DNA of 64,000 nucleotides, taken from contig CM040087.1 in assembly GCA_022496805.1 (NCBI GenBank), positions 34,744,253 through 34,808,252 on the forward strand, in the 5' to 3' direction. This stretch comes from Pohlia nutans. Taxonomy: Eukaryota > Streptophyta > Bryopsida > Bryales > Mniaceae. Below the pieces are notes generated by a model that saw only the letters and a list, made by a program, of their open reading frames with translations, searched no databases and was not told where the DNA came from. Below are positions 53,830 through 63,266 of this stretch, one piece after another; position 1 is the first letter of the stretch, and the number at the start of each line of letters is the position of its first letter. The translations under genes were made by a program, and so were the position numbers.

Positions 53830-54620
53830 CCCTTTGAGGACAACGCAACATGTTGGTATGGTGAAATCGATCACAGGATTTGTATATTTGAAATATCACA
53901 TTGGGTGATTTATAATTTTGCATTCCTAGTCATTAGCAATATGAAGGTATAATAAAAGTTTCAACATGATTGGAAGATATTTTGAATATTTACAAATTTT
54001 ATTATGTAAACACGACAAAATTTCAAAATAAATATACTTTTGTCAAATTTAATATCAAGTTTTTTATTTAAGGTAGATAAAAGTTACATTTACATATAGT
54101 AAAGGTATGAAAGCAAAAGATATAAAAGAGTCCTATGATTCGAGCATTATTAGAAAGCCCTTTGTATTTAGGACACTCCAATTTCAAATTTCTCAACGTT
54201 GGAATAACTTCAATAGATTTTCTACTTTCCAATCCCAACGGTCAAAAGATGTATCATAACTTAACTTAACCTTCTAACGAAAACTCCAACTACATAAAAG
54301 CTAAAACGCTAGATTTTAAGGACGTTGGACCAAAAATCAAGCATAATATGGTTGATTGGACACTTAGGTTACACATATGAATTTTAGATTCAATCCATAC
54401 TTTAAGATCAACGGTTACGAATACCAATTTAGTTGTATGAATATAAAATGACTTGGGATTCAAAAAGAAGTGAATTTCAATGGTTGAGATCATATATGAA
54501 TAGTCACTAAGTGAAGTCATTTTAACAAATGTTGCCACACAACAATATAACATGCATCACTTCTTGTTAGAAGTCCCAAAATGTAAATCCACCAACCTTT
54601 TACACAATAAACAATAACAT
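53830..54620. mobile_element. Decayed TTAA-bounded element, related to 55858-57245
   Basis: It starts CCCTTTGAGGACAACG immediately after the shared TTAA. The stretch 54030-54275 (TATCAAG...AGGTAGATAAAAGTTACAT..., CCAATCCCAACGGTCAAAAG) is the reverse of sequence at about 55945-56180 and 56800-57030. The right boundary is unclear. No gene. Confidence 0.5.
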
Positions 54621-54799
54621 GGCACCAAGATCGTTCCATTTTGGAACTATTTCATTTTTGCTGATAACAAATTTCAGAGGATATTATGGGCTCCATTATT
54701 CAAAGAAGATGATTCATACATTCGCACATGCGTACACAATATATTTATATTCTGTTCATATAAATTTATGTATACATAAAAATACATGTGCATATATAC

Positions 54800-54834
<35 letters not shown>

Positions 54835-55258
54835 TGGATGTGTCGATCATTTATAGATGTACATATTAATATAAACCCTAAACATGCATGCACATACGCA
54901 TACAATAAGATTTATTTGTATGTATCTAAATATAAAGGTACATACATGTGTATTCAATATGTTCAACTATAATTTAATTTCATATATACTATTCATATGA
55001 ACATGCATACAATAGGTTCAAATCTAATTTAATTTCAAGTTTTCCCCTCTAACTAGGTTTGTAAAATATAAATTGTTACATATATTGTGTGATAATTTGT
55101 TTATGAAAATTGACGTGGTCTTTCCCTCTTAAATTATGTTTGTGAATTCATTGAATGAAGTCACTCTAGTAGGTTCGAAGTAATGTATGCATAAAAAATT
55201 GCTAACTCTTATGGAATTCAAATTGGAACGCAATGCTTCATTCTATTGCCTTTACATT
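54621..55258. repeat. AT-rich block with (TA)n microsatellite, loosely duplicated at 57280-57766
   Basis: CGCACATGCGTACACAATAT and following bases resemble 57371-57480, so this is the 5' part of a larger duplicated block. A TATATA run lies at 54799-54832. Open frames here are low-complexity and not supported. Confidence 0.5.
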
Positions 55259-55851
55259 TGAATATTTTGCCTATTTATTCAATTGGAAAGTAATTACAAG
55301 TCAAGTCATGAAATTGACCAAAAGTGGGAGGGAGAATGAACAAAGGAGGAAAGGGAGAAGGGCAAGGTGGGGGGGGGGGGGGGGGGGGGGGGAGTTAGCT
55401 AACAATGGAGAGGTAAGAGCCATCATGAAAGAGGTGGGACGGACCGCTCTCCTAGAAGTGAAGCACTACAAGAATTCAATGCGAAGGACAATAAATGTTG
55501 GAACATTCTTTGACCGTACTCAAAATAGTCCTCGAAGTCCGCGAGGATTCTTGAAGTGCGTGTAGACCCAAGGAGTTGGGCTGGAGGAGGAGGAAGGGAG
55601 AGCAATGAAACACCAAAACTCAATACTTTGGGGAACCCCCTGGGCTGCTCGCGCACGCCGTCCGATGCCTGCCGTCTGCACTGCCGTCCGATCCGGCGTC
55701 CTCTCTGCCGTCCGATCAGGCGTCCGCTCTGTCGTCCGATCCGAGGGTTTCGTCCGATGGATCCTGTCCGTCCGATCAGCGCGCTCCATTTCATTCAGTT
55801 CGTCCGATCTCGTCCTCTAAAACCGCCGTCCGAGGTGCTTCTGCAGATGAC
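55259..55851. repeat. Duplicated block A with poly-G tract and CCGTCCG array 4
   Basis: 55259-55690 is nearly identical to 57767-58190 (AATTACAAGTCAAGTCATGA, poly-G, GAAGTCCGCGAGGATTCTTG, CTGGGCTGCTCGCGCACGCC). A 24-base G run (55369-55392) lies inside. Array 4 (about 55658-55835) follows but stops without a TATA box or downstream gene, apparently cut by the TTAA element at 55854. Confidence 0.85.
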
Positions 55852-55857
55852 CCTTAA

Positions 55858-56395
55858 CCCCTAATGGACCATATTATGCTTGTTTTTTTGTCAAACGCCC
55901 CAAGAATCAAGTGTTTTAACTTTATTGTAGTTGGTGATTTCATTAGATGTTTAAATTAAGTTATGATACAGCTTTTCACCGTTGGGATTGGAGAATAGAC
56001 TTCATTTGTAGATTTTCCACCGTCGAGAAATTAGAATTTTGAGTGTCCAAAATACAAAGGGATTTCTAAACATGCTCATATCATAGGTCTCTTTTAATTT
56101 CTTCATTTTCAGTATTTTACTCCTTGTAAATATGACTTTTATGTACCTTAAATATAATTTTTGATATTAAATTTGACAAAACTATATGTATTTTGAATTT
56201 TTCCCTTGTTTACATAATAAAATTTGTAAATATTCAAAATATTTTCGAATCATTTTGAAAATTTTGCCATACCTTCATAATTTTAATGACTCTCTATGAA
56301 AAATCATAAATCATACAATTTGATATTTCAAGTATGCAAATTATAGTGCTTTGACTTTATCAAAAGAGGTGAGGACCTTTAGCGATTAACCCTTT
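55858..56395. mobile_element. TTAA-bounded element, 540-bp family, copy 1
   Basis: TTAA then CCCCTAATGGACCATATTAT; right end GACCTTTAGCGA then TTAA (56396-56399). About 85-90% similar by eye to 56712-57245. Confidence 0.75.
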
Positions 56396-56399
56396 GACG

Positions 56400-56711
56400 C
56401 TCGCCTTCATATTCTAAATATTGGATGGTTGCTCATGCGTACATCCATCACATACAGCGACTTTGTACAATAATTAAAATTTGTGATTGTCCATGGTCCA
56501 TTAAAATATGAATTCCTTCAACTATTTAACCTGCATAATTTTAAAAAGTTCATTTTCTATTAGAAAATACATAACACTTTAGGACTAATTAGATACATAC
56601 AAATTCGTGCGTGTGTAAACTTTAATTAAAAAAATAAACCAATCCGAAAGGTGAAATTTATATAAAAGTGTATATTGATTGTTGTGAAAGGCAACATTAA
56701 ACCAACATTAA
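56400..56711. other. Short spacer between two TTAA-bounded elements
   Basis: It begins CCCTTTGACGCTCGCC after TTAA, resembling the start of the element at 53830, but no inverted right end is visible. No gene. Confidence 0.4.
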
Positions 56712-57245
56712 CCCCAAAATGCCGAATCAACCATATTATGCTTGTTTTTTGATCAAACGCCCCAAAAATCAAGTGTTTTAACTTTATTGTAGTTGGTCAT
56801 ATCATTAGATGTTTAAATTAAGTTATGATACATCTTTTGACCGTTGGGATTGGAGAATAGACTTCATTTGAAGATATTTCACCGTCGTGAAATTTGAATT
56901 TTGAGTGTTCAAAATGCAAAGGGATTACTAAAGATGCTTCTATCATATGTCTATTAATTTCTTCACTTTCAGTCTTTTACTCCTTGTAAATATAACTTTT
57001 ATGTACCTTAAATATAATTTTTGATATTAAATTTGACAAAACTATATTTATTTTGAATTTTTCCCTTCTTTACATAATAAAATTTGTAAATATTCAAAAT
57101 ATTTTCGAATCATGTTGAAAATTTTGCCATACCTTCATATTGTTAATGACTGTTTATGAAAAAATATAAATCATACAGTGTGATATTTGAAGTATGCAAA
57201 TTATAGTGCTTCGACTTTTAGAAAAGAGGTGAGGACCTTTAGGGG
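56712..57245. mobile_element. TTAA-bounded element, 540-bp family, copy 2
   Basis: TTAA (56708-56711) then CCCCAAAATGCC; right end GACCTTTAGGGG then TTAA (57246-57249). Same orientation as the copy at 55858. Confidence 0.75.
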
Positions 57246-57766
57246 TTAAGATAGATAGAAGTAGTTTGATCCATCACAGGATTTCTCCGTCAATGCCTAA
57301 CGTTTACAATTTCCTTGATAACAAATAAGATCCTATTTTGTGATTTTGTCCATAGCATATTATTCATCCAATCGCACATGTGTACACAATATATTTATAT
57401 CGTGGATATGTAAATCTATATAAACATAGAAATACACGAGCATAAATATATACATATACACATATGTATGTATGGATATATGTATGTATGTATATGTAAA
57501 TATGTGGGTGGATATTTGTATGTACATATACATGGAAGCACTTACGAATATACATGCACTACAAACATGTCTTCCACGATATTGCACCATCATGAAAATG
57601 GCATGCCACATGTGTTTTATATTACCAATTGGCATATATTATTATTCCAAGCTTACTAGAGATGATAATATGCCTTGCACGACGTTCTACCATCATGTAT
57701 ACTTGCATGCACATACGCACACACATACACGGTAACTTATGGAATTCGAAGTGGAATTCATATTTT

Positions 57767-58190
57767 GAATATTTCGCTTCTTTATTCAATTGGTAAGTAA
57801 TTACAAGTCAAGTCATGAAATTGACCAAAAGTGGGAGGGAGAATGAACAAAGGAGGAAAGGGAGAAGGGCAAGGTGGGGGGGGGGGGGGGGGGGAGTTAG
57901 CTAACAATGGAGAGGTAAGAGCCATCATGAAAGAGGTGGGACGGACCGCTCTCCTAGAAGTGAAGCACTACAAGAATTCAATGCGAAGCACAATAAATTT
58001 TGGAACATTCTTTGACCGTACTCAAAATAGTCCTCGAAGTCCGCGAGGATTCTTGAAGTGCGTGTAGACCCAAGGAGTTGGGCTGGAGGAGGAGGAAGGG
58101 AGAGAAACACCAAAACTCAATACTTTGGAGAAACCCCCTGGGCTGCTCGCGCACGCCGTCCGATCCTGCCGTCCGATGCCTGCCGTCCGC
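57767..58190. repeat. Duplicated block B with poly-G tract
   Basis: Second copy of 55259-55690, leading into array 5. The G tract here is 19 bases (57876-57894). Upstream, 57250-57766 is AT-rich with ATGTATGT simple repeats and no credible gene. Confidence 0.85.
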
Positions 58191-58530
58191 ACTGCCGTCC
58201 GATCCAGCGTCCGCTCCGCCGTCCGATGCGGCCTCTGCTCTGCCGTCCGATGGATCGAGCGCGCCTGTCCATCCGATCAATCCGTCGGGCCGGCGTGGTC
58301 CGTCCGATATGGGGACCCGGCGCGGGCCGTCCGATTTGGCCACGCGATCGTGCGCCCCTGCCCGTCCGATTCGAGGGTCGAAACGTACGCGCGGACAGCG
58401 GCCGTCGGATGAGAATGTCCGCACGCACACCGTCCGATGGATCTGGTACGGTCCGATCGAGGCCGTCCGATCGGGCAGGCGTCCGCTGTACGCTTCGTCC
58501 GCCCTAGGCGGACAGTATAAATGGCGGACG
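58150..58530 (+). promoter_or_regulatory. CCGTCCG array 5 with TATA box
   Basis: The longest array: more than 20 CCGTCCGAT-type units, mostly in one orientation, from about 58155 to 58510. It ends GGCGGACAGTATAAATGGCG, with TATAAAT at 58516-58522, 204 bases upstream of the ATG of the next gene. Promoter function is inferred from position and repetition of this layout. Confidence 0.65.
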
Positions 58531-58719
58531 ACTTTCTTCATCCGCTCAGAGAGGCGGTGGGCATGGTGAACGTCCGCGTGCACCTGCATCGACTCTGTCA
58601 CGTGTTTTTTGAGTCACTGCGTCACGCTGTACGCACGTTTGACTTTATTTGAGGACGTCTGCACCACGTTGCGCTTCTACCTTCCACGCGGTTTCTTGGC
58701 GTTGCTTTGACTTCCCACG

Positions 58720-59805
58720 ATGTCCCAGCGAAGCAGCAGTAGTAGGAGATCTTCACAAGGGACTCCTCAAGTTATAAACTGGGATCAAGTCGATGACCCC
58801 AATTGTGTTGCGGAGCCGGGATGGGACACGGAGCCGGCGAGAACGTGGACTTTAAAAATATGCAAAGAGTACGTGAAGATGACGTATTTAGCCAAGATTT
58901 GGCCACGAGCTCAAATGATAGTGTCTGGCCCTCGTTGGGAAGGCCCAACTACGACGTGCCAGAGCAACCATTTTCGACAACGGTATTGGGAGGTGCACGA
59001 TTTCGTTGGGTTGCCTAACTCCAAACCAACCATCATGAAATATGGCCTAATGTCAATGGTTTGGGCTGAGATTGTACTGCACAAGGATGTGGATTGGGAT
59101 ACAGTGAATGGAAAAAACGTTGAACGTTTGAATCGTTCACAAAACTTTATTGCCACCAATTGGACTGGACTGAGTGATTGTGTGCCGCAATGGTCTAATC
59201 GTACAGCGCATGCGACAAACGATGATGTTCCTGATGACGACACCTCGCAATGGGAAGTACGTCCACGCAATACATATCGGGAACGCGACGTTGAGAACTA
59301 TCCCGTGACGTTCGGAACTGCTCCTGAACATAGCTATGAAAATTATCATGGAACTTCAGATCCAGTAGGCAGGGGATATTCGAGGGGAGCTAGCCATGGC
59401 TACGATGATAATGCATACGCGGTACACAATGATGAACGGGTTCCATATCCGGACAGATACAGTACTCCACGAGCATATTCTCCCGAGAGGACCCGCAACG
59501 ATTTTGGACATCATGGGTTTCAAAGCCATACTCCTATTTATTCTGGCCCCGGCGAAAGCTCAGGAAGCGGTGCACCCGTGAGTTTTGGTAGGGATATGTA
59601 TAGTGCTGCAGACGGCCCCCCTGACGGATATGCTTCTGGGCCATCGAGTCAGTACCATCGAGATGATGAGTATGAAAGAGATCTTCAAGAAGCAATAAGA
59701 CGGAGCGAAGAAGAAGAGAATGAAAGGCGGCTGATAGAGCAACGCTTTTATGAGCAACAGTGGGACGCGGAACGTGGAACATTTCGGGGACATCCGCGAT
59801 ATTAG
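58720..59805 (+). CDS. Unrecognised protein with shared N-terminal domain and a UIM-like C-terminus (361 aa)
   Basis: An intact ATG-to-TAG frame starting MSQRSSSSRRSS. Residues about 45-130 match the N-terminal domain of the protein at 49133: ICKEYVKMTYLAKIWPRAQ, then SNHFRQRYWEVHDFVG and MSMVWAEIVLHKDVDW, with aligned Cys, WPR, HF and VDW. The middle is a disordered Pro/Ser/Tyr/Gly-rich region. At residues about 312-333 the sequence DEYERDLQEAIRRSEEEENE fits the ubiquitin-interacting motif (acidic run, then L-x2-A-I-x2-S-x2-E). No catalytic motif is visible. The array-5 TATA box lies upstream. It could be a mobile-element accessory protein or a host gene using an array promoter. After the TAG the frame stays open for about 35 codons of unconvincing sequence. 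Confidence 0.7.
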   Translation: MSQRSSSSRRSSQGTPQVINWDQVDDPNCVAEPGWDTEPARTWTLKICKEYVKMTYLAKIWPRAQMIVSGPRWEGPTTTCQSNHFRQRYWEVHDFVGLPNSKPTIMKYGLMSMVWAEIVLHKDVDWDTVNGKNVERLNRSQNFIATNWTGLSDCVPQWSNRTAHATNDDVPDDDTSQWEVRPRNTYRERDVENYPVTFGTAPEHSYENYHGTSDPVGRGYSRGASHGYDDNAYAVHNDERVPYPDRYSTPRAYSPERTRNDFGHHGFQSHTPIYSGPGESSGSGAPVSFGRDMYSAADGPPDGYASGPSSQYHRDDEYERDLQEAIRRSEEEENERRLIEQRFYEQQWDAERGTFRGHPRY

Positions 59806-60054
59806 GCGGATTTAACAGGACTATCCATGCTCAAATGGAAGTTGAAATCTAGCCTAGACCGTAGAATCCAATGTCTTCAATTTTGCTTTGTATAGACCAA
59901 GACATGTCCTTAGTTTGAATTTTGTTTGGATGCTACAAACTTTGGATATATTGTAGGCTGCTAGCGCTAATGCTCTAGGCTTATAAAGTATGTATGGCTC
60001 ATTGTGTGAACATTATTGGCATAAATATTTATATATATATAAATATATAATCTA
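59806..60054. other. 3' flank of the UIM-like gene
   Basis: AT-rich, ending in an ATATAT run at about 60029-60050 next to the palindrome. No other gene. Confidence 0.5.
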
Positions 60055-61995
60055 ATCGCGAAGAGTGAACTGGTCATGAGTACATAACGCACCGTTATTT
60101 CCATTAACAAGAGATCGAGTTCATGACTTACAAAAAGATATATAAATTGGTTTAGTGTCGCCTTGACTTTTATTGCAGACATTACATACCTGATTGAAAA
60201 CAATATGAGTTTAGTTCAAATGCAATGGAGGGGCTAGAAGCTTATCTTAGAACTTGGTTGTGCACAGCACAGTTGACTTTCCAAGAAGGACTCCCATCAC
60301 ATTCTCATTTCCTACTCCTTTTATAATTACCTTGTGCAAGGAAAACCTCCTTCACGAATGAAGTTATTCATGAAAAACATCTTGTCTCACTATCTTGAGA
60401 AGTCCATGGCGGCGAACGAACCACCAAAAGTGCACTTTATTGAACCCCTCTTTATGTTAGGTCCTTGCTACACACTTTTCACTTGAATTAAGTGGCTTCC
60501 CGTATTTACTTTTGGCCGAGTACTTTCTTTGAACCGTCTTCATCATCGAACAACCTCATGAGCTTCTGTGCTTCAAGTGCAGTTCGGCAACATCAAATCT
60601 CACAGAAACGCAATCGTGAAGATCGTAACGAACACCTTTGAAGTGCATACTCTCGTAACTTGAGATCCAGCCAGTCTAAAGCCTAAACTTTAGTCCCGAT
60701 TGAAGCACTTGAGATGATATTGCCTATTCGCCCCCAGCTTTGTGGATGCATGCTTTGCTTTTTCTAGAAAAAGATGAGCATGCAATTTATTAAGTCACTC
60801 ATAAGCAAGATAAACACACGTAGTTTGCGAAGAGGTAAGTTAGTCTCGTACACACTCACCTTCGAAAGGCTCTACTAGAAAAATATAAGCATTCTAGGGT
60901 TTCTAAGGCTTTTGTAGCATGCGGCGTTAAGATGAGGTGACAACCAAACTCCAAGAGCCATGCCGCAAGATTGACAGTTGAATACCTTCCTCATAGAGTT
61001 CATCCAAGTCTTAGTGGTGCCTAGTCCTCCCTCATGCGCTATGATTGTATCATAGTACTACATTCTAATCTGACTTTAGACACCGTGTCCCGTGACACCC
61101 TAAACCCTACTAGTGTTAGTATCAGATTAAAAATTTGGAATGATACAGAGAACATTGCCCTATGTAGTCAAAGGTTGTAGTCCTATGGTAGGGTGTCGTA
61201 CTGTAGGACTATCATGGTGCATGAGGGAGGACTAGGCACCACTAAGGCTTGGATGAAGTCTACGAGGAAGGTATTCAAGTGTCGATCTTGCGGCATGGCA
61301 CTTGGAATGAGGTTGTCACAAGGGCAACAAGGCAATACCCTCTCTTGCGTTTCAATCGAGATTAGAGTTGACGTTAGGCAAAGTGGATCTCAAGCTACGA
61401 TAGCATCCACTTCAAAGGTGTGCGTTCCGATCTTCACGATTGTGGTTTTGTGAGATCTGGTATTGCTGAACAGCACTTAAGCAGAGAAGCTCGTGAGGTT
61501 GTTTGATGATGAAGAGGGTTTGAAGAAAGTGCTGGGCCAAAGGTATGTATGGGAAGCCACATGATTCAAGTGGGGAGTATGTAACGTGGAACTAAAATGA
61601 AGAGGGGTTGAAGAATGTGCACTTTCGGTAGTTCGATTGTCCTATTGAACTTCTTACTATAGCGAAGCAAGATTTTTTTTCAGAAATAACCCTATTCGTG
61701 ATGGACGTTTTCATTGTACAAGGTAGTTATGGAAGGGGAGGAAATGAGAATGCGGTGGGAGTCCTTCTTGGAAAGGCCTTTGTGCTATGCACCACCAAGT
61801 CATAGGGTCAGCTCAGACCCTCCACATTGCATTAAAGGTAAAGTGAACTCATTTTGTAGTCAACCATGTATAGAAGGTCCGATAAAAAAATGGAGAGAAC
61901 ACCAACGAAATTGATATATCTTTTAATGAGATACGAACTTAATCAATGACCAATGGAAATAACGCTTGATTAGGTACTTAACGAGGTTTACAATT
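60055..61995. repeat. Long inverted repeat (~1.9 kb near-palindrome)
   Basis: The left arm (about 60055-61060) and right arm (about 61130-61995) are reverse complements along almost their whole length. Matched pairs include CGTTATTTCCATT (60092) with AATGGAAATAACG (61949), TTTCCAAGAAGGACTCCCA (60279) with its complement near 61755-61780, GTGCACTTT (60430) with its complement near 61617, and CCTAGTCCTCCCTCATGC (61019) with GCATGAGGGAGGACTAGG (61210). The arms are diverged, roughly three-quarters identical by eye, and the unpaired centre is about 70 bases. A transcript would fold into a long hairpin. I do not recognise the source sequence; open frames within it are short. Confidence 0.85.
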
Positions 61996-62190
61996 TGCGA
62001 GACGGATTTTTCAATATTACCTTGAGTTATTGCAGGGTGCGGATTTTTTAAAACAAAGGGCATGGTCGTTAAATATTTAGTACCTATGGTCACTTAGTGG
62101 CGGACCAGGCCGTGTATCACATCAGTGATCACACGTGCTCGAGTAATCTCGAACTTTGGTCTCAAAGTCCTGACATATAGTCATAATTTA

Positions 62191-62759
62191 CCCCTAAAGG
62201 CCGAACCATGCATATTGTGCAAGATGTACAGATTTCATCCGTATTTTCTCATCCGTCATACACTTTTTGTGGTGAGAGTTTTGTACTGATTTATTTATGG
62301 GAAGTTAGCTTCATGTATGTGTGATTCGATTGAAAAGGAACTAATGTTTGAAAAAATTATGCCTCATTTTGTGTTGCAGTGTGTCACCGAAAATGTTCAA
62401 GATCTTGGTCCAATAGTGATATTGGAAAAAAAAAACTATGAAAATGAAGCATCCGAACAAACTTCAAAAATCACTACACCTAAAGTACTACATTATAACC
62501 CATCACAAAAAATTTCATCCACATATTGTCTATATCGTATTCGTAATTGAATTACAAAATAATTTTGTATTTTATGTTTCAATTTTTATAGAAAAAGATT
62601 ATTGATAGCAATCATAGATCTAACCGTATAGATAGAATCTACAAAAAAAAATGTATAACTTTTATTCATACATCAAGTTCCAAATATTCGTGTTAGTTGC
62701 ATTTTATAATGCATCTTTGCGAAACTGTGTAAACTGGACATAGGTGAGGATTCTAGGGG
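62191..62759. mobile_element. TTAA-bounded element, 570-bp family, opposite orientation
   Basis: Left CCCCTAAAGGCCG after TTTA (a decayed TTAA); right GGATTCTAGGGG then TTAA (62760-62763). The interior TTTATGGGAAGTTAGCTTCA and CAAAAATCACTACACCTAAA blocks match the other family members. Confidence 0.8.
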
Positions 62760-62839
62760 TTAACCAACAAGACCGTGGGATTTGATGATCATGCGCATTG
62801 AATATTTGATAGTATTCTAAAACAAAGATAATTTGGTTA

Positions 62840-63110
62840 ATGTGTCCGGTCCGGTCTACCGTCCAATCTGCGGGCCGTCCGATCTGCGGTCCATCTCGCC
62901 GTCCGATCTGCAGGCCGTCCGATCTGGCGGACTGCGCGACCCGTCCGATCGCCGACAGCTGGTCGATCGGACGACGTGTGTCCGATCGGGTGGCGGACGG
63001 TGCGGGCCGTCCGATCGGTTGGCGGACGGCGCGGGCCGTCCGATCGGGTGTCCGACCTAATCGGACAGCACGTCCGCCTATAAAGCCGTCCGACCAGAGC
63101 GGACGGCTCA
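62840..63110 (+). promoter_or_regulatory. CCGTCCG array 6 with TATA box
   Basis: CCGTCCGATC units in mixed orientation from about 62846 to 63110. TATAAAG at 63079-63085 sits in CGTCCGCCTATAAAGCCGTC, 188 bases upstream of the next ATG, followed by a CT-rich leader (CTCACTTTTTCCTCCCTAC) like that of array 2. Confidence 0.65.
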
Positions 63111-63266
63111 CTTTTTCCTCCCTACTCACATTATTGTGAGAGTAGTTACGGGTTGCTGTTGGCAGGGTTATCCCATCCTCTGGCTCGTCACTCGGGGAGG
63201 AAGAAGTCAGCGTTGCAGGGGGGTATATTTTGTCAATTTTTTAAACGATTCCGGAGCTCCGTCACC

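Noticed and set aside
57360..57735. Tyr/His/Ile-rich open frames on both strands
   Set aside because: They are made by ATGTATGT/ACATACAT simple sequence.
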